DNA of 64,000 bases. Source: Nocardioides sp. Soil774. Lineage in GTDB: Bacteria > Actinomycetota > Actinomycetes > Propionibacteriales > Nocardioidaceae. The stretch is taken from the NCBI RefSeq assembly GCF_001428125.1, contig NZ_LMSM01000006.1, forward strand, positions 62,001 through 126,000, read 5' to 3'. A model generated the notes under the pieces. That model saw only the letters and a list, made by a program, of their open reading frames with translations, was not told where the DNA came from and ran no database searches. Positions within the stretch are counted from its first letter, which is position 1; every line of letters begins with the position of its first letter. Positions 40,795 through 48,649 of the stretch are shown here, one piece after another. The position numbers were made by a program, and so were the translations under genes.

Positions 40795-41595
40795 TCAGAT
40801 GAACTTCTTGGAGGCGAGGAAGTCGACCAGCGCGCCAGCGCCCGAGCCGTCCTCGTCGGTGACGATCTCGCCGGCGGTGCGCGGCGGGCGGGCGGTGGTG
40901 TCCTCGACCTGCGTGTAGGCCACCGACAGGCCGACCTGCTCTGCGTCGAGGCCCAGGTCGGACAGCGACCAGGTCTCGAGCGGCTTCTTCTTCGCGGCCA
41001 TGATGCCCTTGAAGGAGGGGTAGCGGGCCTCGCCCGACTGGTCGGTCACGCTCAGCACGATGGGGAGCGTCGCACCGATGACCTCAGTGGAGCCCTCGTT
41101 GTCGCGCTTGATGCGGACCTGGTCGCCCTGCGACTCGATCACCGAGGCCAGCGTCACCTGGGGCATGCCGAGGCGCTCGGCCAGCATCGCCGGCACGACG
41201 GAGCCCGACGCGTCGGTCGAGGCCATGCCGCAGAGCACGAGGTCGGCGCCGGAGTCGGCCTTGACCTTCTCGATGGCCTTGGCCAGCACCAGCGAGGTGC
41301 CGAGGTAGTCGGAGCCGGCGATCGCGTCGTCGACGACGTGGACGCCGGAGTCGGCACCCATCTGCAGCGCCTTGCGCACCGCGTCGACGGCCTTCTCGGG
41401 GCCCACGGTCAGCGCGGTGACGGTGATGTCCTCACCCTCGCGCTTCTCGCGGAACTGCAGCGCCTGCTCGACGGCGTACTCGTCGAGCTCGGAGAGGAGC
41501 CCGTCGACGCCGACGCGGTCGACGGTGTAGTCGTCCTCGAACTTGCGGTCGGCCGTGGCGTCCGGCACGTACTTCACACAGACAACAATGTTCAT
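40795..41595 (-). CDS. etfB: Electron transfer flavoprotein subunit beta
   Basis: A 266-residue partner of EtfA that binds AMP. 'MNIVVCVKYVPDATADRKF', 'DLVLCGMASTDASGSVVPAMLAERLG' and the recognition loop 'GIMAAKKKPLETWSL' are typical. It forms an operon etfB-etfA. Fits with fatty-acid oxidation genes in the window (acyl-CoA ligase, enoyl-CoA hydratase). Confidence 0.96.
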   Translation of the reverse strand: MNIVVCVKYVPDATADRKFEDDYTVDRVGVDGLLSELDEYAVEQALQFREKREGEDITVTALTVGPEKAVDAVRKALQMGADSGVHVVDDAIAGSDYLGTSLVLAKAIEKVKADSGADLVLCGMASTDASGSVVPAMLAERLGMPQVTLASVIESQGDQVRIKRDNEGSTEVIGATLPIVLSVTDQSGEARYPSFKGIMAAKKKPLETWSLSDLGLDAEQVGLSVAYTQVEDTTARPPRTAGEIVTDEDGSGAGALVDFLASKKFI

Positions 41596-41730
41596 GGTGG
41601 TGTGGCCTCGCGGCCCCTCCTGTGGACTCGGGTGTGCTCGTGAGGTTACTTGCCCGTCCACCGGGGCGGAATGGCGATCCGGGTGGGGTCCCTCACAGTG
41701 GAACTGTCACGGTCGCGGCCGGGCGGCGGG

Positions 41731-42417
41731 TCAGGTGCCGCTGACGCGGAAGCGCTCGACCCGGCGCTGGCGCAGGTGGTCGGGGTCGCCGGTGTAGGTG
41801 ACGACGGCGCGGTAGGCGCCGCGACGCAGCCGGCCGAACGGCGCGACCGCGAGGCCGGTGGCGTCCACGGGCACGACGACCCGGACCGTGCGCCGGGTGC
41901 CCGTGCGGTGGAGCACAACCCGGACCCGGCCGGACGGGCGCGTGCCGTACTCACCGTCGACCTGCGCCCGGACCGCGGTCGGGCCGGTGGTGCGGCGACC
42001 GGTGACCTGCACCGCGACGCGCGTGCGCACCTGCTGCACGACCCAGTCCACCGGCGCCGAGGTGCTGGTGACAGTCGGGTCGGGGTACTGCACGAAAGTG
42101 GCGACCACCGGGTGCGAGCCGACGTGGAGGCGCGGCAGGACCACGCTCGCGGTGCCGTTGCCCAGCAGGTTGGCCTTGATGTTGAGGTTGTCGACAGCGA
42201 AGTAGACGTCGCCGTTCGGCGCGCCCGCGCTGCTGGTGACCGACGCCGTCGCGGTGACCGCCTGGCCGTAGACGGACTGCACGGTGCTCAGGCTCACGAC
42301 CGTCGTTGTCGTGGTCGCGTTCGCCGTCGCGGGCACGGCGTACGCCGCCCCGCCGCCGGTCGGGACGAGCCCCAGCACACCGGCGACGAGGAGGGAGGCT
42401 GACCGCGCGGACGACAT
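41731..42417 (-). CDS. Secreted Ig-like (Big_3_5-type) domain protein
   Basis: A 228-residue protein with a signal peptide (MSSARSASLLVAGVLGLVPT...AYA) and at least one bacterial Ig-like domain ('SVYGQAVTATASVTSSAGAPNGDVYFAVD'). A second Arg-rich beta domain follows ('PSGRVRVVLHRTGTRRTVRV'). Such modules occur in cell-surface adhesins, but here there is no anchor motif. Function unknown. Confidence 0.75.
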   Translation of the reverse strand: MSSARSASLLVAGVLGLVPTGGGAAYAVPATANATTTTTVVSLSTVQSVYGQAVTATASVTSSAGAPNGDVYFAVDNLNIKANLLGNGTASVVLPRLHVGSHPVVATFVQYPDPTVTSTSAPVDWVVQQVRTRVAVQVTGRRTTGPTAVRAQVDGEYGTRPSGRVRVVLHRTGTRRTVRVVVPVDATGLAVAPFGRLRRGAYRAVVTYTGDPDHLRQRRVERFRVSGT

Positions 42418-42461
42418 GGCGCCGACCCTACGCCGTGCCGGCCCGGCGTGTCGGGCTCGCG

Positions 42462-42764
42462 TCAGGGCTTGACGATGCGGTCGAGGATGCGACCCACGAC
42501 CAGCCAGGCGATCGCGCCGAGGCCCCAGTTGAACAGCGCGTTCTTCACCTCGGCGCCCTGGCCGCGGAACTGCTTGATGCCGTCGCCGCGCGAGAACACC
42601 CCGAGGTCGACCACGTCGGCGGCGCGCAGCACCGCGTCGACGAGGTCGTTGGACTTGTTGGCGTCCAGGGCGATGAGCAGCGCGCCCACGGCCAGCAGCA
42701 GCGCGGCGAGTGCGCACGCCAGCCACAGGACTTGGGCCACGGTCGCCCGGATCTTCGTTGCCAC
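42462..42764 (-). CDS. Small two-helix membrane protein
   Basis: A 100-residue protein with an N-terminal membrane helix (VLWLACALAALLLAVGALLIAL), a central polar loop (SNDLVDAVLRAADVVDLGVFS) and a weaker C-terminal helix ('ALFNWGLGAIAWLVVGRIL'). GTG start with GAGGAG upstream. Family unknown to me; related short proteins are common in actinobacteria. Confidence 0.65.
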   Translation of the reverse strand: MATKIRATVAQVLWLACALAALLLAVGALLIALDANKSNDLVDAVLRAADVVDLGVFSRGDGIKQFRGQGAEVKNALFNWGLGAIAWLVVGRILDRIVKP

Positions 42765-42833
42765 GGTGGTGGTCTCCTCGCGTCGGCCGCTCGGCGGCGG
42801 CCTGGTTCTGGGTGGTGGGTTGCAGCGGCGGGG

Positions 42834-43610
42834 TCAGCGACCCACGAAGGTGGCCTTGCCCGGCCCGACCTCAACGAACGAGGTGATGCCGCGGGTACGG
42901 TCCTCGGTCGCAAAGACTCCGGCGAACTGCTGGCGCTCGATCTCCAGGCCGGTGTCGAGGTCGACCTCGCTCCCCCGGTCGATGCACTCCTTGGCCGCAC
43001 GGATCGCCAGCGCGGCCGCGTTGCTGAACTGGGCGGCGTACGCCGTCGCCTCGGCGAGGACCTGGTCGGCCGGGACGACCCGGTCGACCATGCCGATGCG
43101 CAGCGCCTCGTCGGCCGTGACGAAGCGGCCGGTGAAGATGATGTCCTTGGCCTTCGCGGTGCCCACGAGGCGGGTCAGCCGCTGGGTGCCGCCGGCGCCG
43201 GGGATGATCCCGAGCAGCACCTCGGGCTGACCGAAGACCGCGTCCTCGGCGGCGAAGCGGAGGTCGGCCGCCAGGGCGAGCTCGCAGCCCCCGCCGAGGG
43301 CGTAGCCGTTGACAGCGGCGACGACGGGCTTGGGGATCCGGGCGATCGCGGTCGTGGCGGAGCTGACGGAGGCCGAGACCTTCACCATGTCGGAGTAGGT
43401 CATCTCGGCCATCTCCTTGACGTCGTTGCCGGCCGCGAAGACGCGCTCGCCGCCCCAGAGCACGACGGCGCGCACGTCGTCGCGCTCGGTGAGCTCGGCC
43501 GCGGCCTCGCGGAGGTCGGCCTGCACCTGGACGCTGATCGCGTTCATCTTCGGCCGGTCGAGGCGCAGGACCGCGACCCCGTCGGTCACGTCGATCGAGA
43601 CGAACTCCAT
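42834..43610 (-). CDS. Enoyl-CoA hydratase/isomerase
   Basis: A 258-residue crotonase-family enzyme that hydrates trans-2-enoyl-CoA in beta-oxidation. Both catalytic glutamates of the classical hydratase are present: GGGCE and, 20 residues later, GQPE, followed by GIIPGAGGTQRL. The oxyanion loop 'FAAGNDVKEM' is seen. ATG with GGGGAG 7 bases upstream. Chain-length preference unknown. Confidence 0.92.
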   Translation of the reverse strand: MEFVSIDVTDGVAVLRLDRPKMNAISVQVQADLREAAAELTERDDVRAVVLWGGERVFAAGNDVKEMAEMTYSDMVKVSASVSSATTAIARIPKPVVAAVNGYALGGGCELALAADLRFAAEDAVFGQPEVLLGIIPGAGGTQRLTRLVGTAKAKDIIFTGRFVTADEALRIGMVDRVVPADQVLAEATAYAAQFSNAAALAIRAAKECIDRGSEVDLDTGLEIERQQFAGVFATEDRTRGITSFVEVGPGKATFVGR

Positions 43611-43696
43611 GGCTTGCTCCCCTTCGTCGGTGCGTCGGTGCCGGGCTCGCGCCACGGCGTGGGCGCATTCTGCCGTGAGAGGTGTCAACCATCACA

Positions 43697-45898
43697 ATGG
43701 CTCACGTGACACCGCCCCCCGACGTCGAATCAGTCTGGAACCACGATGGCGAGACCCGAGCGGTCTGGCCGGGGCGCAACTACCCCCTGGGGTCGACCTG
43801 GTCGCACGAGTCGACCAACTTCGCCGTCTACGCCCCCAACGCCACGCGCGTCTGGGTGTGCCTGTTCGACGACGACGGCGCCGAGACCCGCCACCTGCTG
43901 ACCGAGCACTCCCTCGGCGTCTGGCACGGCGCCCTGCCCGGCGTGTCCCCCGGCGCGCGCTACGGCTACCGCGCCCACGGGCCGTGGCAGCCCGAGGCGG
44001 GCCTGCGCTTCAACGCCGCCAAGCTGCTGCTGGACCCCTACGGCAAGGCCGTCTCGGGCGACCTCGTGGTCGACGACGCGATCTTCGGCTACGTCCCGCG
44101 CGAGCCCGAGACGATCAGCGACCTCGACTCCGCGCCGTACGTCCCGCGCAGCGTGGTGGTCTACGACGACTTCCAGTGGGGCGCCGACACCTCGCCGAGA
44201 CGGCGCTGGCGCGACACGGTGATCTACGAGATGCACGTGAAGGGCATGACCGCGCTGCACGACCGGGTGCCCGAGGAGCTGCGCGGGACCTACGCCGGGC
44301 TGGCGACGCCGGCGGTCACCGACTACCTCAAGGACCTGGGCGTCACGGCTGTGGAGCTGCTGCCGGTGCAGCAGTTCTTCTCCGAGCCGGCGCTGTCCGA
44401 GCGCGGCCTGGTGAACTACTGGGGCTACAACTCCCTCGGCTTCTTCGCGCCCCACAACGCCTACGCCCGCAGCGCGAGGTCGGAGGGCGGCGACCGCGGC
44501 CAGCAGGTGACCGAGTTCAAGCAGATGGTGAAGGCCTTCCACGAGGCCGGCCTCGAGGTCATCCTCGACGTGGTCTACAACCACACCGCCGAGGCGGGCC
44601 CGCTCGGACCGACGCTGAGCTTCCGCGGCCTCGACGACCTCGGCTACTACCAGCGGGTGGTGCCGCCGGCGCGCGAGGCCGACGAGGACCCGATGCCCGA
44701 CACCTACTGGGACGTGACGGGGTGCGGCAACACCGTCGACGCCACCCACACCCAGAGCCTGCGGATGATCCTCGACTCGCTGCGCTACTGGGTCAACGAG
44801 ATGCACGTCGACGGCTTCCGCTTCGACCTGATGAGCGCGCTGACGCGCACCAACCAGGTCGTCGACATGGGCAGCCACCTCATCACTGCGATCGGCCAGG
44901 ACCCGGTGCTGCGCCACGTGAAGCTCATCGCCGAGCCGTGGGACGCCTCGATGGACGGCTACAAGGTGGGGCAGTTCCCACCGCCGTGGATCGAGTGGAA
45001 CGACCAGTTCCGCGACACGGTGCGCGACTTCTGGCGCGGGCACTCCGGCGGCGTACGCACCGTCGCGACGCGGCTGGCCGGATCGAGCGACCTGTACGCC
45101 GACGACGGCCGCTCGCCCTACGCCTCGGTCAACTTCGTCACCGCGCACGACGGCTTCACCCTGCGCGACCTGGTGTCCTACAACGACAAGCACAACGAGG
45201 CCAACGGTGAGGACAACCGCGACGGCACCGACAACAACCGGTCGTGGAACTGCGGCGTCGAGGGCGAGACCGACGACCCCGACATCATCGCGATGCGGCG
45301 GCGCCAGGCCGCCAACCTGATGGCCACGCTGTGCTTCTCCAGCGGTGTGCCGATGCTCACCGCGGGCGACGAGCGCGGCCGCACCCAGGGCGGCAACAAC
45401 AACGCCTACGGCCAGGACAACGAGACGTCGTGGATCGACTGGCGCCCCGACGACGCCTGGCTCGACGTCTACGAGATCACCAAGACCGCGCTCCGGCTGC
45501 GCCGCGAGCACCCCGCCCTGCGCCAGCGGCACTGGTTCGAGGGGCGGCCCACGATCCGCGGCGGCATCAAGGACCTGGTGTGGGTGCACCCCGAGGGCCG
45601 CGAGATGTCCACCGGGGACTGGAACGACGACTCGGTGCGCACCGTCGGGATGTTCCTCAACGGCGCGCCGCTGCGCTACCCCGGCCCGCGGGGCGAGCAG
45701 ATCCGTGACAAGTCGTTCATGATCTGGCTCAACGCCGGCGCCGACGACGTGAAGCTGGTGCTCCCCGACAACCAGTGGGTCCACCACGGCGAGGTCGTGC
45801 TCTCCACCAACGCCGGGGTCGCCGAGGGCACGCCGGTGGTCGCCGGCACGTCGCTGCTGCTCCAGGCCCGCTCGGTGCTGGTGCTGCGCCAGACCTGA
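43697..45898 (+). CDS. glgX: Glycogen debranching enzyme GlgX
   Basis: A 733-residue GH13 enzyme (isoamylase type) that cuts alpha-1,6 branches after phosphorylase has trimmed the chains. An N-terminal CBM48 domain (YPLGSTWSHESTNFAVYAPNA) precedes the barrel: VILDVVYNHT, DGFRFDLMSALT (nucleophile Asp), LIAEPWD (acid Glu) and FVTAHDGFTL (transition-state Asp). The ATG at 43697 is chosen; a GTG at 43682 in the same frame has no room for its ribosome-binding site. It lies 7.6 kb from the other glucan genes but on the same side of the region. Confidence 0.93.
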   Translation: MAHVTPPPDVESVWNHDGETRAVWPGRNYPLGSTWSHESTNFAVYAPNATRVWVCLFDDDGAETRHLLTEHSLGVWHGALPGVSPGARYGYRAHGPWQPEAGLRFNAAKLLLDPYGKAVSGDLVVDDAIFGYVPREPETISDLDSAPYVPRSVVVYDDFQWGADTSPRRRWRDTVIYEMHVKGMTALHDRVPEELRGTYAGLATPAVTDYLKDLGVTAVELLPVQQFFSEPALSERGLVNYWGYNSLGFFAPHNAYARSARSEGGDRGQQVTEFKQMVKAFHEAGLEVILDVVYNHTAEAGPLGPTLSFRGLDDLGYYQRVVPPAREADEDPMPDTYWDVTGCGNTVDATHTQSLRMILDSLRYWVNEMHVDGFRFDLMSALTRTNQVVDMGSHLITAIGQDPVLRHVKLIAEPWDASMDGYKVGQFPPPWIEWNDQFRDTVRDFWRGHSGGVRTVATRLAGSSDLYADDGRSPYASVNFVTAHDGFTLRDLVSYNDKHNEANGEDNRDGTDNNRSWNCGVEGETDDPDIIAMRRRQAANLMATLCFSSGVPMLTAGDERGRTQGGNNNAYGQDNETSWIDWRPDDAWLDVYEITKTALRLRREHPALRQRHWFEGRPTIRGGIKDLVWVHPEGREMSTGDWNDDSVRTVGMFLNGAPLRYPGPRGEQIRDKSFMIWLNAGADDVKLVLPDNQWVHHGEVVLSTNAGVAEGTPVVAGTSLLLQARSVLVLRQT

Positions 45899-45999
45899 GC
45901 TTCCGCTGCACAGGACCTCCTGCCCGCGGCGGAGGGCCCACCGGCACTCCCCCTCCCGCCGGCGCGGCACGAGACTGGGGACGAGGAAGGGAGTCGGCC

Positions 46000-46311
46000 A
46001 TGAACACCTCCACCCACCCGGTGGGCACCGCCCGCTCCTCCGACACCGCCAGCACCGTCACGCTGGTGCTCGGCGTGCTGTTCTCGCTGTCGGTGGTGCT
46101 CACCTACGTCCTGAGCCTGAGCGACGTCGTCGACCCGCCCAGCTGGGCCCGCGCCATCGCCCTGGCAGGCCTGCCGATCGGCCTCGGCGGCATCCCCGTC
46201 GCGTACGCCTTCGCGCGCCACGGCTCGGGGCGTGACCGCGCCCGGCTCGGGGTGGCCGTCGCCCTCGTGGGCCTGGTCGCCTTCGTCGCACTCGTCGTGG
46301 CGCTGGGGTGA
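46000..46311 (+). CDS. Small membrane protein, three helices
   Basis: A 103-residue protein with a polar N-terminus and about three membrane helices ('VTLVLGVLFSLSVVLTYVLS', 'AIALAGLPIGLGGIPVAYAF', 'GVAVALVGLVAFVALVVAL'). ATG with GGGAG 7 bases upstream. Coupled to the next gene by a GTGA overlap. Unknown. Confidence 0.65.
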   Translation: MNTSTHPVGTARSSDTASTVTLVLGVLFSLSVVLTYVLSLSDVVDPPSWARAIALAGLPIGLGGIPVAYAFARHGSGRDRARLGVAVALVGLVAFVALVVALG

Positions 46312-46667
46312 GTGCGATGACGACCACCCGCCACCCCGCTCCCGGCGCGACCGCTCCCACCCGCCGCGCGTGGCTGTCCCTGCTCGGCTTCGTGCCCAGC
46401 TTCGGGCTGGCGTTCCTCGTCGGCGAGGGGCTGGTGTCCGCGATGGGCTACGACGTCGGCAGCGACCAGCCTCCGTGGCCGGTCGCGGTCGCGGCCGTCG
46501 TGCCGGCCCTGCTGGTCTTCGCGCTGCCGGCGATCGCCGCGGTCCACTTCGGCCGCCAGGCGCTCCGGCTCGGCGACCGGCGCGCCCGGGTGCCGATGAC
46601 GATCGCGGTCGTCGTCGCGACGGCCTTCGTCCTGACCAACGCGCTGGCCCCGCTGCTCGGCGGCTGA
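46308..46667 (+). CDS. Small membrane protein, three helices
   Basis: A 119-residue hydrophobic protein with three predicted helices, an Arg-rich loop ('RQALRLGDRRARVP') and a Pro/Trp periplasmic segment. Its GTG overlaps the upstream stop; an ATG at 46317 is an alternative. Together with the previous gene it looks like a two-subunit membrane unit of unknown role. Confidence 0.62.
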   Translation: MSAMTTTRHPAPGATAPTRRAWLSLLGFVPSFGLAFLVGEGLVSAMGYDVGSDQPPWPVAVAAVVPALLVFALPAIAAVHFGRQALRLGDRRARVPMTIAVVVATAFVLTNALAPLLGG

Positions 46668-46674
46668 CGGCGCG

Positions 46675-47181
46675 CTAGCTCGCAGCGCCGGCCACCCACT
46701 CCATCGGGTCGCCGGCGTCGAGGTCGGTGATGCCGAGGGTCTCGTAGGCGCCGAGCACGACCAGGCGTCGTACGGCCGCGAAGGTCAGCACGTGGGCGAT
46801 CATCCCGCCGTAGGTGAAGACCCGGGGTGGGTCGCAGGTGACGTCGACGAACGTGTCGTCGAGGCGCCCCTCCTCGACGGTCGCGCGCACCTGCGCCAGG
46901 AAGGTCGGGCCCTCCTCGGCGAGCTCGCGGCGCAGGGTGCTCACGGACTTGCCGCGCTCCTGGTCCCAGTCGTAGGACCGCTGAGTCACCGCGGCGTTCC
47001 ACTGCGCGAGCTGCCCCACGAGCCTGCCGAGCACCGAGCGGATGGACATGTCGTCGTCGATCGTGCCGATCGGCACCTCGATCCGGGCGTCGAGCTGCTC
47101 GTCGGTGAGCCGTCCGGCCCGCTCGAGCAGCTCGGAGGTCAGCCACACGTGGTGCTCGATCATGCGCGTCATCAGGTCCAT
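46675..47181 (-). CDS. DinB-like domain protein (C-terminal part of the broken fusion)
   Basis: The 168-residue C-terminal half remains open and has its own ATG with AAAGGTG 6 bases upstream, so it could be made alone. It begins DLMTRMIEHHVWLTSELLE and has a DinB-type four-helix pattern with 'GRLVGQLAQWNAAV' and 'GGMIAHVLTFAAVRR'. His residues at the start and in MIAH could bind a metal. Whether it acts alone or only as the end of the fusion is open. Confidence 0.6.
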   Translation of the reverse strand: MDLMTRMIEHHVWLTSELLERAGRLTDEQLDARIEVPIGTIDDDMSIRSVLGRLVGQLAQWNAAVTQRSYDWDQERGKSVSTLRRELAEEGPTFLAQVRATVEEGRLDDTFVDVTCDPPRVFTYGGMIAHVLTFAAVRRLVVLGAYETLGITDLDAGDPMEWVAGAAS

Positions 47182-47585
47182 CGGTGTCACCTTTCGCCGG
47201 GTGGGCAGCCGCAGGCTGCCCGGTGGGTGGAAGTGCACGCCGCTCGGAGCCTCGATCCGGGTCCGGGTCGGCTGCTGACGCCAGCGGCTCGGGGCGGCGC
47301 CGTACTCCCGCGCGAACGCCCGGGTGAACGCCTCGTGGAGCCGAAGCCTGCCTCGAACGCGATGTCGACCACCGGCTGGTCCGTCGCGAGCAGCCGGTGG
47401 GCCGCCCGCTCCAGCAGAAGCCGGCGCCGCATCCGCTCCGGCGGCTCGCCTCCCGCCGCCGCCACGACGTGGTCGAGGTGCGAGCGCGAGAGGTGGAGAC
47501 GCCGAGCACGCTCCTCGCTTCCCAGGTCGAGCGTCTCGGCCAGGGTGTCGAGGAAGGCGGTGAAGGTGTCCGCCGCTGTCGTCAT
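46675..47585 (-). pseudogene. AraC-DinB fusion regulator broken by a one-base frameshift
   Basis: The N-terminal part from the ATG at 47585 encodes an AraC-type helix-turn-helix: 'LHLSRSHLDHVVAAAGGEPPERM' and 'VVDIAFEAGFGS'. After GFGS the frame breaks. In the next frame the expected AraC continuation appears at once (EAFTRAFAREYGAAPSRW), then a linker with GVHFHPPGSLRLPTRRKVT and the DinB-like domain. One missing C around 47335-47338 explains this. Known relatives carry the HTH and DinB parts as one protein. It is either a recent mutation or a sequencing error; the one-frame reading would be about 304 residues. Confidence 0.7.
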
Positions 47586-47649
47586 GCCCACCACCCTGCT
47601 GGTCCGGGTCCTTCCGCGCTTGATCGCACCTGCGCAGTCTGCACCCGCC

Positions 47650-48123
47650 TCAGGCCGGCGCCATGGTCTCCCGGGTGGCGTCCTTCGCAGCGTCGATGAC
47701 GCGCGTCAGCCGGTCGCGCAGCTCCACCAGCTCGTCGAGGTCCATCCCGAGGCGCTCCAGCACACGCACCGGGACGTCCAGGGCCTCCTCACGCAGGTCC
47801 CGGCCCCGGGCCGTGAGGCCGACGGCGAGGCTGCGCTCGTCGGCGGGGTTGCGCTCGCGCGTGACCAGCCCCGCCGACTCGAGCCGCTTGAGCAGGCGCG
47901 AGAGGGTGCCGACGTCGAGCTCGAGCACCCGGCCGAGCTCGGTCACCGAGAGCGGTTCGCGGCCCCAGAGGGCGAGCATCACGAGGTATTGCGGGTGGGT
48001 GAGCCCCATCGGCTCGAGAACCGGGCGGTAGACCGAGATGACCGTGCGCGAGGCCACGGCGAGCGCGAAGCAGACCTGGCGCTCCAGTGCGAGCGGGTCG
48101 TCGGTTGGGCCCGTGCGCGGCAT
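47650..48123 (-). CDS. MarR/OhrR-like transcriptional regulator
   Basis: A 157-residue winged-helix regulator. The N-terminal ERQVCFALAVASRTVISVYRP matches OhrR proteins, including the peroxide-sensing cysteine (C18). The DNA-binding part is 'LSVTELGRVLELDVGTLSRLLKRLESAGLV'. OhrR loses DNA binding when its Cys is oxidised by organic peroxide; ohr itself is not adjacent. Divergent from a small membrane-protein gene with 51 bases between starts, where a short palindrome lies. Confidence 0.85.
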   Translation of the reverse strand: MPRTGPTDDPLALERQVCFALAVASRTVISVYRPVLEPMGLTHPQYLVMLALWGREPLSVTELGRVLELDVGTLSRLLKRLESAGLVTRERNPADERSLAVGLTARGRDLREEALDVPVRVLERLGMDLDELVELRDRLTRVIDAAKDATRETMAPA

Positions 48124-48135
48124 TCCGTTAGCCTA

Positions 48136-48146
48136 ACAACTGTTGT
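48136..48146. promoter_or_regulatory. Candidate MarR/OhrR operator
   Basis: ACAAC-T-GTTGT, a perfect short palindrome in the 51-base divergent region. On the minus strand a candidate -35 (TTGCTG) and -10 (TAACGG), 18 bases apart, flank it, so binding would block the regulator's own promoter. AT-rich compared with surroundings. Confidence 0.5.
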
Positions 48147-48174
48147 CACAGCAACGAATCCCTGGAGGGACAGC

Positions 48175-48540
48175 ATGGCAAGCAGCGTTCCGGCGCGACG
48201 GACCGAGAAGGGCCGCGGCCACCTGCTGGACCTGGACGCACCCCGTCGGGTCGTCCAGGACCCGGAGAAGGACGCCCGCGACCTCGCCCGCGTGCAGAGG
48301 TGGGTCATGTCGACACTGGCGGTGACGACGATCCTGCACCTCGTCGTCGGCCTCGTGGTCGCGGCCGTCATGCTCGACGGGCCGCCGAGCTCGCGTGCCG
48401 GCCTGGCTGTGATCGCGGGCGTCTTCGGCGCGATGGCCGTCGCCACCGGGCTGGCCATCCACGGCAAGCGGATCGTCTCGCCGTGGCTCCTGCTGGGGGT
48501 CGTCCCGACCCTCGTCGGGCTCTACCTCGCCTTCGGCTGA
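48175..48540 (+). CDS. Membrane protein next to the OhrR-like regulator
   Basis: A 121-residue protein with a charged cytoplasmic N-terminus of about 45 residues and three membrane helices ('VTTILHLVVGLVVAAVML', 'GLAVIAGVFGAMAVATGLAI', 'WLLLGVVPTLVGLYLAF'). ATG with GGAGGG upstream. Probably the target of the divergent regulator (context). No family recognised. Confidence 0.65.
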   Translation: MASSVPARRTEKGRGHLLDLDAPRRVVQDPEKDARDLARVQRWVMSTLAVTTILHLVVGLVVAAVMLDGPPSSRAGLAVIAGVFGAMAVATGLAIHGKRIVSPWLLLGVVPTLVGLYLAFG

Positions 48541-48577
48541 GGCGCTACCGCGGCGACTTGTCAGGCTCTTCCTGAGG

Positions 48578-48637
48578 TTGTCAGGCCGTGCACGGGCCGA
48601 CAAGCTCAGTGATCCCCGGTCAGCCGGGGATCACTGA
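48578..48637. terminator. Bidirectional double hairpin between convergent genes
   Basis: A hairpin at 48578-48603 (TTGTC-A-GGCC with GGCCGACAA, one bulge) is followed by a perfect 14-base stem at 48606-48637 (TCAGTGATCCCCGG, loop TCAG, complement). The second shares the CCCCGG-N4-CCGGGG core with the double hairpins at 8.2 and 33.1 kb. It separates the membrane-protein gene from glgP. Confidence 0.7.
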
Positions 48638-48649
48638 AGAGGCGCAGAC

